Positions 16,200-26,015 of a stretch of DNA of 64,000 nt are shown one piece after another; the stretch's first letter is position 1, and every line of letters starts with the position of its first letter. The translations under genes and the position numbers were made by a program. The stretch lies in assembly GCF_030824435.1 (NCBI RefSeq), contig NZ_JAVBXS010000100.1, positions 62,001 through 126,000 of the forward strand, in the 5' to 3' direction. Below the pieces are notes generated by a model. That model had not been told where the DNA came from. It saw only the letters and a program-made list of their open reading frames with translations, and did not search any database. The DNA is from Rheinheimera sp. Lineage in GTDB: Bacteria; Pseudomonadota; Gammaproteobacteria; Enterobacterales; Alteromonadaceae.

Positions 16200-18209
16200 A
16201 TGAAAAAATACGGATTATTATTGTTATGGCTTTATGCCCTGCCGGTTGTTGCCGCTGACTTTGCCGGCGAACTGAAAAAAATCCAGCAAAATCCTGCCCA
16301 ATACGCCACTGAACTGAGCCAGACCGCGGAAGCACAAAGAGATGCCGAACAGTGGTTAAAACTGGGTGTTGCTTACCTGCAATTAAAGAACAAAGATGCG
16401 GCGCTGAATGCACTGAATCATGCGATTGAGGCTGGTTTAAACCCGGCGCTGCAGTTGCAGGCCTGGCAACAAAAAGCCCTGGTGTATGGCATGTTGTTCA
16501 GAGATAACAACAATGCTTTGCAGTCGTTGCAGCAGGCCGAGCTATTGCTGGCGCAAGTACCTGCCATCGAAAAACCACAGCTACAAGCCAGTTTGTATGA
16601 AAATTTTGCTCAGGCTTACAATCAGCTTGGCAATCTGAATCAGGCCAGCCGTTATGCCGAACTCAGTGTCAACATTGCCGTTGCCCATCAACTTGCTTAT
16701 GCCGAATTAAAAGCCCGTCTTATTGCCGGCCGGCTGGCATTGCAACAAAATAACTTTGCCTTGACCCAGCGTCAGCTCAGCCGCGCCCTTATATTGGCGC
16801 AACAGCTGGACGAACAAACCTCTTTGGCTTCTATTCACATGCGCCTGGGCATGGCTTATCGCAAGCTGGCGCAGCTGCCTTTGTCGCTGCAACATTTACA
16901 GGCGGCTGAAACTTTGTATCAGCAGTCGGTGCATCAGAATCTGTTGGTCAACGCCAGGATCAATCTGGCAGAAACTTATCTGCAACTGGGTGAAATTGAC
17001 AAAACAGCTCAGACCTTGCGGCTGGCGATGCAAGACGCCCAGCAGCTTGATGACAGCCATCTGATAGCGCTGGTGCATTATGGTCAGGCACAACTGGCGA
17101 TGAAACAAAACGACTATGCCCTGGCAAAACAACGGCTGACCAAAGCCATGCAGCTGTTTTCACAGCTGGGTCACGATACTTTGTATCAGGAGTTATTACT
17201 GGCCCTGGCCGAAATTGCTGTTGCCCAACAAGATTGGCAAGCCGCAACTAAAGCGCTGCCGGCAGAAGCAGAATTGCAACAGGCCGCTGACTTTCTGAAA
17301 TTAAGGTATTGGGAGCTGAAAGCCAGCCTGCATGCCGGCCAGCAACAATGGCAACAGGCATTTTACGCTAGCCAGCAGCTGGTGGCATTGCGTTTTGCCC
17401 AAACCGCCATACAACAAAAATACACGCTGGATTTGCTGACCGATGATTTAAACCAACAACAGTTAAAACAACAGTTGCAACAAGCACTTGCCCGGCTACA
17501 ACAACAGAATTTATGGCTGGCAGGCCTTGGCAGTTTAGTGTTGTTGTTATTGCTTGCTGCGGCCTGGCGGCATTTTTTCCGCCCAAATACCGACACAAGC
17601 CCTGAATTGCCGGCTTTACCGCAAGCCACCAGCTGGACTGAATTTGCCCGTAAAGTACACAAAGAAGCACAAAAAACCGATCAGCTGCAGTTACAGGCGC
17701 TGCAACTGGCTGGTCCACAACAATTTAAATTTCAGTTTGGTGAACAGATTTTACGCGACGCTATGCTGCAGCTGGTGGAAGAACTGCCGGTGGCCGCCAT
17801 GGCCGCTTATACAGTACACACTGACGCTTTATGGTTGGCCTGGCGCTGCCCGCCAGAGCAACTGGCAGCGCTGCAACAACAATTGCAGGCAGCTGTCACG
17901 TTGATCCGGCGTCAGTTACCGACCCAACCCAAAATTTATAGTTGTGTAACAGCACTGACCCCTTTGCTGGGCAAACAATGGCCTGTCCAGGAATTGGCTG
18001 GTATCCGCGAACTGGTCTGGCTCAGCTGGGCTCAGGCCACCGAACAACAAAACACAGCCGACCATTATCAGGTTGAGGTACAGTGTCTGCAGCCCAACCC
18101 TTGCAGCTGGCAAACCGAGGATGTCAGGGCTGATTTAATCAACGCCTTGCGTCTGGATTTACTGCGGATCAGTTGTAATCAACAGCTGCTGGAAAAACCG
18201 CAGCTTTAA
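16200..18209 (+). CDS. TPR-repeat membrane protein with a degenerate GGDEF-like domain
   Basis: This 669-residue protein starts at the ATG with GGGAGG upstream (a GTG one codon earlier is less likely). The signal peptide ends near VVAA. About residues 45-400 are tetratricopeptide-like helical repeats, very rich in Gln and Leu, and about 440-460 a transmembrane segment (LAGLGSLVLLLLLAAAW). The cytoplasmic tail has the outline of a GGDEF domain: QFKFQFGEQILRDAMLQLVEEL where GGDEF proteins have INDxYGHxxGDxxL, then AYTVHTDALWLAW where RYGGDEF should be. All catalytic residues are lost. TPR-TM-GGDEF is a known layout, so this looks like a decayed cyclase acting as a sensor or scaffold (inference). 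It stands alone. Confidence 0.6.
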   Translation: MKKYGLLLLWLYALPVVAADFAGELKKIQQNPAQYATELSQTAEAQRDAEQWLKLGVAYLQLKNKDAALNALNHAIEAGLNPALQLQAWQQKALVYGMLFRDNNNALQSLQQAELLLAQVPAIEKPQLQASLYENFAQAYNQLGNLNQASRYAELSVNIAVAHQLAYAELKARLIAGRLALQQNNFALTQRQLSRALILAQQLDEQTSLASIHMRLGMAYRKLAQLPLSLQHLQAAETLYQQSVHQNLLVNARINLAETYLQLGEIDKTAQTLRLAMQDAQQLDDSHLIALVHYGQAQLAMKQNDYALAKQRLTKAMQLFSQLGHDTLYQELLLALAEIAVAQQDWQAATKALPAEAELQQAADFLKLRYWELKASLHAGQQQWQQAFYASQQLVALRFAQTAIQQKYTLDLLTDDLNQQQLKQQLQQALARLQQQNLWLAGLGSLVLLLLLAAAWRHFFRPNTDTSPELPALPQATSWTEFARKVHKEAQKTDQLQLQALQLAGPQQFKFQFGEQILRDAMLQLVEELPVAAMAAYTVHTDALWLAWRCPPEQLAALQQQLQAAVTLIRRQLPTQPKIYSCVTALTPLLGKQWPVQELAGIRELVWLSWAQATEQQNTADHYQVEVQCLQPNPCSWQTEDVRADLINALRLDLLRISCNQQLLEKPQL

Positions 18210-18247
18210 GGCCGGTTCCCGCAAGGGCAAATCCGGGTTTGCAATCA

Positions 18248-19090
18248 TCAGTTTGTGCCGGCATAACGACGCAGCGCTTTGGGCAAAGTGTAATGATAAA
18301 GTTTTGGCTGGCCTGCAAACTGAAAACTCAGCTCAACAGCCTGCAAACCAAGACCTGCCGGATCCTGATTTTGTTCTCCATAACGCGGATCGCCCATCAC
18401 CGCATGGCCTATAGCAGCAAAATGGCGACGGATCTGGTGTTTACGACCGCTAATCAGCTGAATATCCAACAAAGTATGTTGCGCTGAAGGTTGCACCCCG
18501 GCCAGCTTAAAATGGGTTTCACATTTTTTGCCATCCAGCGGCAAGTCGATAACCCCCTTGTGCAGCAATTCATCGGCCAACTTACCACGCACCAGCACCT
18601 GATAATGTTTGGCCATCTGTCGACCAGCAATCAGCTGGCTCAGCGCTGCTGCAAGTTTTGGACTATGCGCCAGCAACAACAAACCACTGGCTTCTCTGTC
18701 CAGCCGGTGAATTAAAAACACAGCTCTGTTACCAAGCTGTTGTTCGGCAAAACGCAATAAACTCAGATGATCTCCCCATTCATTGCCTTGCGACAACATA
18801 CCAGGCGGTTTGTACCAGACGCTAAAAGTGCGTTCATCGGCCAGTAAGACCGCAGCTTCACACTGGCGCGACAACAAATCGTCATCATAATTCAGTTCAA
18901 GCTGTTCACCGGCAGCCACCGGGCTTTGCGCCCGGCGCAGCCGTTTTGTTTGTTTACCACGGCGCCAGATCACCGCGCCTTTATTCATGGCATCTTTTAA
19001 CCGGCCTTTAGACAACTCAGGCACAGCAGCGGCCAATAAATCAACAGCCAGACCCGGTGTTGCCACCAGAATGGTTTTACTAATTTTCAT
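18248..19090 (-). CDS. RluA-family 23S rRNA/tRNA pseudouridine synthase
   Basis: This 280-residue protein starts at the ATG with GGAA upstream; an upstream in-frame start lacks support. It carries the catalytic motif HRLDREASGLLL with the conserved Asp, the KPPGMLSQGN region, SGRKHQIRRHFAAIGH and GDPRYG, all typical of RluA/RluC/RluD-type enzymes. The N-terminal part is S4-like in outline (KGRLKDAMNKGAVIWR). The position it modifies cannot be assigned. A second, clearer RluA is at 28960. Confidence 0.85.
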   Translation of the reverse strand: MKISKTILVATPGLAVDLLAAAVPELSKGRLKDAMNKGAVIWRRGKQTKRLRRAQSPVAAGEQLELNYDDDLLSRQCEAAVLLADERTFSVWYKPPGMLSQGNEWGDHLSLLRFAEQQLGNRAVFLIHRLDREASGLLLLAHSPKLAAALSQLIAGRQMAKHYQVLVRGKLADELLHKGVIDLPLDGKKCETHFKLAGVQPSAQHTLLDIQLISGRKHQIRRHFAAIGHAVMGDPRYGEQNQDPAGLGLQAVELSFQFAGQPKLYHYTLPKALRRYAGTN

Positions 19091-19205
19091 CAGATTTCCA
19101 TACAACCCCATGTGCCGGAAAAACAACGGTCAGGGTGGTTAAAAATTCAGGAGCTATTCAGCCATCTCAGCTCAGGATCATATCAAAGCCGCCGGAGATA
19201 TGCCC

Positions 19206-19976
19206 ATGAAAACCCTGAGTTCACCGTCTTTACTGCAATATTGGTTATTTATTGTCTTTTTTTGCTTCACCGGATTCAGTGCCCGGGCCGATGACGAGCT
19301 GCAGGCACTGCAACCGACCAAAGAACAACATCTGGCTGCCAGTGTTGTTGCGGCTTCCGCCAAAACCGGCACTACAGCCCAGGCCAACAGCCGCAGCATG
19401 GCCACCAGTCAGGCTTATCAAAGTACTGCCTGGTTCCAGAGTATTGACTTAACCTTAAAAAGGGACTTAAACGGCAACGGTTTTTATTCCCAACTTTATG
19501 TGCGTTTTGACGCCCACACCGACTATGCCAGCCAGCCGGTGTACGCCATTTACAGCCTGATCGGCAGCAATGGTGTGTCACGCCGAATCCACACCAGTTC
19601 CATTTTTACCCTGTACGGCCAGAGTTCACAGGACTGGTTTAGCGTCGAGACCAATCTGGTTAGTTTGGGGCGGGATTATTACAAACTAAAAATTCAGCTG
19701 GTTGATGCACAAAGTGGTTATCTGCTGGCTGAAATGTCAGGTTACGACAATGCCACCCTGGACCGGTTAGCGCTGGAAGATCAACACAGTGACAGCTACA
19801 GTCAGGTGATCATTCATGAAGAATCAGGTGGTAGTTTTGGTATTTTCGCCCTGCTCGGCTTAAGCTGTGTTTATCTGTGGCGAAGGAAACAACATGTTGT
19901 TCAGAATTGTGATGTTACTCAGTGCCTTGCTGCTGGCCAATCCGCTGCAGGCAACAATGGAATTTCAGCGTATTGA
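19206..19976 (+). CDS. Choice-of-anchor H-like protein with internal GlyGly-CTERM
   Basis: This 256-residue secreted protein starts at the ATG 8 bp after GGAG. The signal peptide ends near ARA. The central domain (about 75-205, SIDLTLKRDLNGNGFYSQLYV in outline, YYKLKIQLVDAQSGYLLAEM) resembles the choice-of-anchor H family, which carries rhombosortase-processed GlyGly-CTERM tails. The signal is present: SGGSFGIFALLGLSCVYLW followed by RRK. Unusually it is not terminal: the frame runs about 27 residues further and overlaps the next gene by 83 bp. The extension would be removed if rhombosortase cleaves, so it may be neutral. No rhombosortase is in the window. Confidence 0.65.
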   Translation: MKTLSSPSLLQYWLFIVFFCFTGFSARADDELQALQPTKEQHLAASVVAASAKTGTTAQANSRSMATSQAYQSTAWFQSIDLTLKRDLNGNGFYSQLYVRFDAHTDYASQPVYAIYSLIGSNGVSRRIHTSSIFTLYGQSSQDWFSVETNLVSLGRDYYKLKIQLVDAQSGYLLAEMSGYDNATLDRLALEDQHSDSYSQVIIHEESGGSFGIFALLGLSCVYLWRRKQHVVQNCDVTQCLAAGQSAAGNNGISAY

Positions 19977-20820
19977 AGGTGAAACCAGCACTGAATTTAT
20001 CTATCAGCGGCCACCACTGCCAACCTTAAGTTTTATGCTGAACAACCAACAAATGCGCGGCCAGCACAGCAGCAAAAAAAAGTATTCTGCTGAGCTGGCC
20101 GAACTGCATGTGCGTCATCAGCTGTTACTGAACTCCGTCAAACTGCAACAACGTGGGGTGAAAATCCGGCTGTCGCCAAACAACCTGCCATTAACAGTCA
20201 CAGTGTCGGGTGGCGACCTTCATCAGGTTGCCGCCATCCGCGATAAGCTGGCAGCAACGCAGCAGCAGGCTTATCAAAGTTATCTGCAACGTGATTATCT
20301 TTATTTACTCACCACCAACCTTGGCGAAAGTTATGTGATCCCGGACCATGTCCGTGTCATGCGAGAACACTTAGCCCTGTTGCAACCCGTAGCTGCCAGT
20401 TTTATCAGTTTGTATGGCCGCAACAATATCCGCAAAATTTCAGCCCAGATAGCACAATGGCTGCAGCAAATTCCATATCAGGATTTATCCGACAGACGCG
20501 AGTCTGCCGGTGCCGGTTATTTAACACCGGTGCAAATGTTGATGGCTAATCAGGGAGACTGTGACAGTAAAGCTGTGGTTTTTGCGGCAGTGCTGAGGAA
20601 TATTTTCCCAAAACTGGGCATCGCTATTATTTATTTTAATGATCACGCTGTGATTGCAGCACAAATTCCGGCGCTGGACGATGAATTGACAGTGCAGTTA
20701 AACAACATGAGTTATTTGCTGCTCGACCCGACAGGGCCGGCAGCAATGCCGCTTGGCAAACTGAACCCACCTTACGATGTGCAGCTACAAAGCCGCCAGT
20801 TTAGTTACCGGTTATTTTGA
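19894..20820 (+). CDS. Transglutaminase-like cysteine-protease-fold protein
   Basis: This 308-residue protein starts at the ATG after AAGGAA, giving a signal peptide ending in LQA. The second half has a transglutaminase-like triad pattern: GDCDSKAVVFAAVL (Cys), FNDHAVIAA (His) and LLLDPTGP (Asp). Such folds cleave or crosslink peptides, often in the envelope. Its start lies inside the C-terminal extension of the upstream GlyGly-CTERM gene, so the two are translationally linked and may act together. The 3' end overlaps the converging sensor gene by 16 bp. The substrate is unknown. Confidence 0.7.
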   Translation: MLFRIVMLLSALLLANPLQATMEFQRIEGETSTEFIYQRPPLPTLSFMLNNQQMRGQHSSKKKYSAELAELHVRHQLLLNSVKLQQRGVKIRLSPNNLPLTVTVSGGDLHQVAAIRDKLAATQQQAYQSYLQRDYLYLLTTNLGESYVIPDHVRVMREHLALLQPVAASFISLYGRNNIRKISAQIAQWLQQIPYQDLSDRRESAGAGYLTPVQMLMANQGDCDSKAVVFAAVLRNIFPKLGIAIIYFNDHAVIAAQIPALDDELTVQLNNMSYLLLDPTGPAAMPLGKLNPPYDVQLQSRQFSYRLF

Positions 20821-21875
20821 TCCTGCTCTTTGCCCCTGAGTTGTTCCACCTGATGAAACAACTCCAGCCAGTCTGCCGGAATATGCCTGACACCTTGTGG
20901 ATCGCCCCGGCCCAGTCGTTCTACATGCACCAATAAACGTTGAAATGGCGCCAGAACTTTGCTGCGAAAACGACGGCGAAAATACCACCACAAAGACAAT
21001 AAGGTCAGCAAATACAACAAAAAATGTCCAAACAGATCACGCAGTTCCGCCAGAGCCGAGCGTGCATCCTGAGGTTCCAGATGCAGTGTCACCGGCAGAA
21101 TATTTAAAGTGCGTAATCTGTCGCTATGATGCAGCGCTTCAGTGTCGGCATCCAGCATCACCTGACCCTGAGCTATTGCCAACAAAGGTTCACCAATGTC
21201 ATTTAATAACTGTAAAGTGCTGTCCTGCTGGCCTTTGGCCACCCGCTGCAGCATAGCGGCCAAATCAAAATTCAACACCAGCTCACCCAATATCTGGTTA
21301 TTTTGTTGTAATGGCACCGACAACATAAACACTGTTTCAGCCGCTTTAATCCGATGCAGCTGCAGCTCCTGATGATTTAACTTATGCAGTTGCTCCTTCT
21401 GTTGCCAGAATAACTGTGCTTCCAGCTCCAATGCCGCTGAACGTTGTTCTACCGGCACGTACCAGACACCAGACGCTGATAAATAACTGAATTGTTTGAC
21501 AATATTGGAGGTGCGCTGCGCCATCTGCAATTGTGGCAATAACCCATTTAACATTGCTTTTTCAACATCCGACAGTTCCAGCCCGGTCGCTGAAGGCTGC
21601 AATGACCATTGTTGACCGTACAGGGATGCGGGAGCCGGCTGCGCCTGCAACACACTGGCTTCGGCATCCTGTTTCAGCATCTGGAGTAAATGAGCCACGG
21701 GCGCCAATTGGTGTTCCAAATCTTCAGCCGCCGACAATAACAGCTGCTGGCGCTGCACAATACGCTGATTCAACGCAAGAAAATAATCAACAGTTGCAGC
21801 TGTCACCGCTAAAGCTGCGACCAGCAATAAAGTATATAACCGCGCTTTTTTATATTCGTTATACAGTGGATTCAT
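20805..21875 (-). CDS. Membrane protein with periplasmic sensor region and HAMP-like tail, no output domain
   Basis: This 356-residue protein has TM1 at about 14-36, a periplasmic region of about 245 residues with a CACHE-like end (ILGELVLNFDLAAML), TM2 near 285-303 and a short HAMP-like cytoplasmic tail (VLAPFQRLLVHVERLGRGD). No kinase, cyclase or methyl-accepting domain follows. It overlaps the upstream 835-residue gene by 17 bp, so the two are co-expressed and may form a sensor pair. The start is the ATG behind AGGGAA. I do not recognise the family. Confidence 0.6.
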   Translation of the reverse strand: MNPLYNEYKKARLYTLLLVAALAVTAATVDYFLALNQRIVQRQQLLLSAAEDLEHQLAPVAHLLQMLKQDAEASVLQAQPAPASLYGQQWSLQPSATGLELSDVEKAMLNGLLPQLQMAQRTSNIVKQFSYLSASGVWYVPVEQRSAALELEAQLFWQQKEQLHKLNHQELQLHRIKAAETVFMLSVPLQQNNQILGELVLNFDLAAMLQRVAKGQQDSTLQLLNDIGEPLLAIAQGQVMLDADTEALHHSDRLRTLNILPVTLHLEPQDARSALAELRDLFGHFLLYLLTLLSLWWYFRRRFRSKVLAPFQRLLVHVERLGRGDPQGVRHIPADWLELFHQVEQLRGKEQDQNNR

Positions 21876-24366
21876 CAATTATTTTCCCTGTTGCGGCCTG
21901 AAGATGCCGGACTCTGAGTTGGTAAAGGTACTGACTCAGTTTTGCAGCCCCTTCAGACATTTGCCAATACAAAGCGGCATCAGTCGCTGCAACCTCAGTC
22001 TGCTTTTGTTCACCACACCAGAGCAGCAGTGCCGGTTTGTGGTGGATATCCAGTTCCTGCTGCAATGACCATGGCAGGCAATACAGATCCTGCTGCAAAT
22101 CACCGGGTAAAGCAGGCCAATGTTCGATCAACGCTGTTTCATAAGGCAAGGTCAACAACTGTTGCTCCAGATACCACAACGCCAGTGGATCCGGTTGATA
22201 CAGCCAAACCCTGGTTTTGGGTAACAAAATTTCACCTTCAGCCGCTGAATTCAGCGCTAATGCCAGCTGTGGCAATACCATAGGTTTAGCCAACAACTGA
22301 ATACCGGCGCTTTGTTGTTGCCATTGTGATGGTTGACGCACACAAAACAGGATCCGGACTTTAGGAAAATAACGTCGTACCACAGTCGCTATTTTGCCCA
22401 GCAGGCTTGGGTCGGCTGCGGCAAAACTTTCGTCAATCACCAGTTGGTCAAGCTGCTGCTCTGTATCGCTGCACCACTTTAACAACTGACTGGCATCGTC
22501 CATCGGCAATAAATCATAACCAAGCTGGCGCAACATTCTGTTGTACAACTGCTGGGAAGCGCCGGGCGGACACAACAACATTACCCGACCAGTTAACTTG
22601 GGTAAGGTAAAACTCTCAACAGCGGGTTCCGGCAGTTCGTAATGAAACTCCAGCACTTGTTTATTACCATGGGCCGGGTCGGAGTGGCCGGATAAATGGG
22701 CCTGAAACAGCGGTAACAGTTGTTGCAAGCGACGATAATGCTGCGCCTGCTCTGATTGCTGATCGGCAGGCGGGTCCAGTAACTTCAGCCACTGGCCGTC
22801 CGTTAAGGCATCCCCCTGATCCAATAATTCCAATCTGAGCTGATGATTGGCTGCCACCAGCAAACGCAGCTGGCACTGCTGATGCCCCAGTCGCTGCCGG
22901 GTCAGTTGCAACCATATTTCTATACAACGGAACAACGCCAGTTTTGCCACTAATACCACAGCGGGTAATTCAGTATTCAGTTCCAGCAGACAATCAAGCT
23001 GCTCATCCTGCTGCATCTGCAGCTGGATCAACTCAGGCAGTTCAGTCACCAGTTCACAGGCATAAATGGCGTCGAATTTCAGCTCTTGCTGCTGTGCCTG
23101 CAGGTAGCTGCGGCTCAGCTCTGCCAATCTGCTGTTATGCGGCTGCTGCAACCAGGCCTGCAACAAAGCATTGGCTGCCGGCAGATGATGTGGCGTCTGT
23201 ACCTGGTCTTCAACAATTCCCTGTTGCTGGCTTAAGTTTTGGCTAACTGCCGGCTCGTCCGGCGGTAGCTCATCTTCCAGCTGCACCGTGGTTAGGTCTC
23301 CGGTGACGGGGGGATCAAAATCATGTAAAGCCCAATCTTTTTCCTCAGGCTGGCTGGCAAGCGCCGTCTGACGACCACGGATGATGCTGCGATTCAGGTA
23401 CCAGAACATCAGCAACAACACCACTGTAACTCCGCCCAGAGCGGCCAGCAGTTGTTGTTTCAGTAATTTTAATTGTTGCAGCATGGTACTGGCGTCTTGT
23501 TCGGCCACCAGATACAGTTGCCAGCCTGGTAACCAGCGCCATGCCGCCAGCGTTTTTCTACCCAGATAATTTTGATAGGGTTTTAACAACAAACCCTGAC
23601 GACGTTGCTGCATAGCACTTACCACTGCACTCAGTGGCCAGGCTCCGGCATCCTGATACTTTTGCCGGCTCAATAACAGGTTTTCAGGTGGTCTGCGGGC
23701 AAAAAGCTGCAGCTGCTGATTATCGTCCGTTTGTTCCATGCCAAGACGCGGCAACAAAGATTTCTGGTAACGGCTACGGCCATATAAACCAGCCTCAGTA
23801 TCCAGTAACAACAACTCACCGGCCGAACCACCACTTGCCATCAACTGTTGCAACTGGGTTTGTAAAGTTGCAGCATCAAACCACAACACCAGCTGCAGAT
23901 TATTTTGTTGCACTTGCAATGGCAGTACCCAAAGTTTGCTTAACACCAGCGGAGGCAAAAAAGTCGGTGCTTCGGTACTGCTGAATTTGGTTTGACTAAA
24001 GAGTTGCCGCGCCTGGCTGGAGCTGAAACGTAGTACTTTGCCTTCATTGTCCAGCACCACATAAGCCAATAAAGGGTCTGGCCATAAAATGCGGCGAATG
24101 CGATCGTCCAGCTCCTGCAACGGATCCAGCAAGGGGGTGGCTTCAGCCGAAGGTGTTAACGCCGTTTTTAAATAAGACAGATGCAGCTGATAACCCTGTT
24201 GCCAGTCTTGCAGCAGGGCTTCAGCTTTGTCGAGTTGTACAGTGAGCTCAGTTTTTTGTTGATTGAGGTGCCAGTTGCCGTTTTGTAACCATAACCAGTA
24301 GCCGCAGCTCCAGATAAAAACCAACGACAATACAAACACTAAGCCAGACCACGAAAACAATTTCAC
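21859..24366 (-). CDS. Degenerate hybrid histidine-kinase-like membrane protein
   Basis: This 835-residue protein starts at a GTG. TM1 is at about 8-28, a periplasmic CACHE-like region at about 30-310, TM2 at about 313-333. The cytoplasmic part follows a hybrid kinase outline. A segment ending HYRRLQQLLPLFQAHLSGHS aligns with the end of an HATPase domain, but the N-box, DxGxG and G2 motifs are missing and no phospho-accepting His is visible. Next come a receiver-like segment (GRVMLLCPPG... LVIDES... LLAKP) that keeps the Asp and Lys but lacks the acidic pair, and a second decayed receiver-like segment. It is best read as a pseudokinase; signalling by protein contact is inferred. Confidence 0.55.
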   Translation of the reverse strand: MKLFSWSGLVFVLSLVFIWSCGYWLWLQNGNWHLNQQKTELTVQLDKAEALLQDWQQGYQLHLSYLKTALTPSAEATPLLDPLQELDDRIRRILWPDPLLAYVVLDNEGKVLRFSSSQARQLFSQTKFSSTEAPTFLPPLVLSKLWVLPLQVQQNNLQLVLWFDAATLQTQLQQLMASGGSAGELLLLDTEAGLYGRSRYQKSLLPRLGMEQTDDNQQLQLFARRPPENLLLSRQKYQDAGAWPLSAVVSAMQQRRQGLLLKPYQNYLGRKTLAAWRWLPGWQLYLVAEQDASTMLQQLKLLKQQLLAALGGVTVVLLLMFWYLNRSIIRGRQTALASQPEEKDWALHDFDPPVTGDLTTVQLEDELPPDEPAVSQNLSQQQGIVEDQVQTPHHLPAANALLQAWLQQPHNSRLAELSRSYLQAQQQELKFDAIYACELVTELPELIQLQMQQDEQLDCLLELNTELPAVVLVAKLALFRCIEIWLQLTRQRLGHQQCQLRLLVAANHQLRLELLDQGDALTDGQWLKLLDPPADQQSEQAQHYRRLQQLLPLFQAHLSGHSDPAHGNKQVLEFHYELPEPAVESFTLPKLTGRVMLLCPPGASQQLYNRMLRQLGYDLLPMDDASQLLKWCSDTEQQLDQLVIDESFAAADPSLLGKIATVVRRYFPKVRILFCVRQPSQWQQQSAGIQLLAKPMVLPQLALALNSAAEGEILLPKTRVWLYQPDPLALWYLEQQLLTLPYETALIEHWPALPGDLQQDLYCLPWSLQQELDIHHKPALLLWCGEQKQTEVAATDAALYWQMSEGAAKLSQYLYQLRVRHLQAATGKIIDESTV

Positions 24367-24434
24367 CAGGCTTCCGCTTCCTTGATGTGAACAGAGTGAC
24401 TAGCCTAGCGGATCAGCCACTCAAGTCAACCTGT

Positions 24435-25826
24435 TTACAAATTGGCCTCGGCAAAAGAGGCTAATCTGCTACGTACCACCCCATTTAAGTTAATAGTGGT
24501 GCTGCCTTCAAAGTTTTTAAAACGCTCAACAATATAAGTCAGACCCGAGGTCACCGCTGTCAGATAGTTACTGTCAATTTGTGACAAGTTCCCGGAACAA
24601 ATCAGCTTGGTGCCTTCGCCACATCGGGTGATGATGGTTTTTAGCTGGGCTGCACTTAAGTTCTGGCATTCATCCAACAGCACTATCGCATTCTGAATAC
24701 TGCGCCCACGCATAAAGTTCACCGATTTAAACTGAATATTGGCTTTGTCCATTATGTATTGCACGCTGGCATGTGGATGTTCATCGGTTTTATGCAACAC
24801 TTCCAGCGAGTCGGTAATAGCTGCCAGCCATGGCGCCATTTTTTCTTCTTCAGTCCCTGGTAAAAAACCAATAGATTCAGCAATTTCCGGTGTATTACGC
24901 GTCACTATCACTTTGTCGTATAACCCCCTTTCTATCACCATTTCCAGTGCAGCGGCCAGCGCCAGCAAAGTTTTGCCACAACCGGCAGGCCCGGTCAGAA
25001 TCACCAGATCCATTTCAGGGTCGAGCAAAGCGTTTAATGCCATCGCCTGATAGACATTTTTTGGATGTACACCCCAGGCTTTTTTATGCATCAGTCGCTC
25101 AAAACCTAAATCCAGCACTTTAATTTCAGTTTCCGAAATGCTGACTACCCGGCCGGCAAAAGTTTCGTGTTCATCCACCAGGTATTCGTTCAGATAAGGA
25201 TTAGGTAACACGGCTTTGGGCAAATAATGGTAAGTTTCGCGGCCTTCGTTGGCACTGCGGCAATCTTTAATCTGGCTCCAGAAATCGCCCGGCACCTTAA
25301 AATAACCTTTGTATAAAAACCGAACGTCGTCAATCAGCTGGTCGGTGCGGTAGTCTTCCACCAGTTTCAGACCAGCGCCTTTGGCCTTCAGCCGCATATT
25401 GATATCTTTAGTCACCAAAATCACTTTGACCGGTGCTTTTTCTCTTTGTAAAAACAAGGCGGTATTAATAATTAAGTGGTCGTTTTCGCCGCCAGGTAAA
25501 CCCGGAATTTGATCAGACAGATGATGGTCATTCACAATAAATAAGTGACCGTTTTCTTTATTTTCCAAAGGGGAAGGCAAAGCTACCCCTTGCAACATTT
25601 GTTCGGGACTGGCGTCTTTCAGCACATCTTCCAGCGCCCGGATAGCCACCCGCGCTTCGCGGCTAACGTCTTTGTGTTTATCCTTAATATGGTCTAATTC
25701 TTCTAACACTGTCATAGGGATAACAACGTCGTGTTCTTCAAAGTTCAGGAAGGCAAAGGGTTCGTGCAGCAGGATGTTGGTATCAAGAACGTAGATTTTT
25801 TTTTCTTTGCTTTTTCTTCGCGCCAT
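24435..25826 (-). CDS. PhoH-family ATPase with N-terminal PIN domain
   Basis: This 463-residue cytosolic protein has an N-terminal PIN ribonuclease-like domain (VLDTNILLHEP with the first catalytic Asp; EELDHIKD; NDHLIINTAL; VTKDINMRLKA) and a C-terminal PhoH ATPase domain with Walker A GPAGCGKT and Walker B IVLLDECQN. This is the PhoH2/YlaK arrangement, a proposed RNA helicase/nuclease. It is divergent from rapA with about 190 bp between them. Confidence 0.92.
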   Translation of the reverse strand: MARRKSKEKKIYVLDTNILLHEPFAFLNFEEHDVVIPMTVLEELDHIKDKHKDVSREARVAIRALEDVLKDASPEQMLQGVALPSPLENKENGHLFIVNDHHLSDQIPGLPGGENDHLIINTALFLQREKAPVKVILVTKDINMRLKAKGAGLKLVEDYRTDQLIDDVRFLYKGYFKVPGDFWSQIKDCRSANEGRETYHYLPKAVLPNPYLNEYLVDEHETFAGRVVSISETEIKVLDLGFERLMHKKAWGVHPKNVYQAMALNALLDPEMDLVILTGPAGCGKTLLALAAALEMVIERGLYDKVIVTRNTPEIAESIGFLPGTEEEKMAPWLAAITDSLEVLHKTDEHPHASVQYIMDKANIQFKSVNFMRGRSIQNAIVLLDECQNLSAAQLKTIITRCGEGTKLICSGNLSQIDSNYLTAVTSGLTYIVERFKNFEGSTTINLNGVVRSRLASFAEANL

Positions 25827-26015
25827 ATGCAGCTCCTTAGCGTTGGACCAGCGTAAACAACTTTCGCTGTTATTTTAACTTTAGAGCAAGAATCCACAGC
25901 ACGGATGACATTTGCATGACAGATTTTCAGCCATGTTAAAAAAATCTGCTGTGACAGATGCAGTTTGGGTCTTTTCTTAGTACCATGCAGCCCCTTTTTT
26001 GGAGTGGTATCAAAC

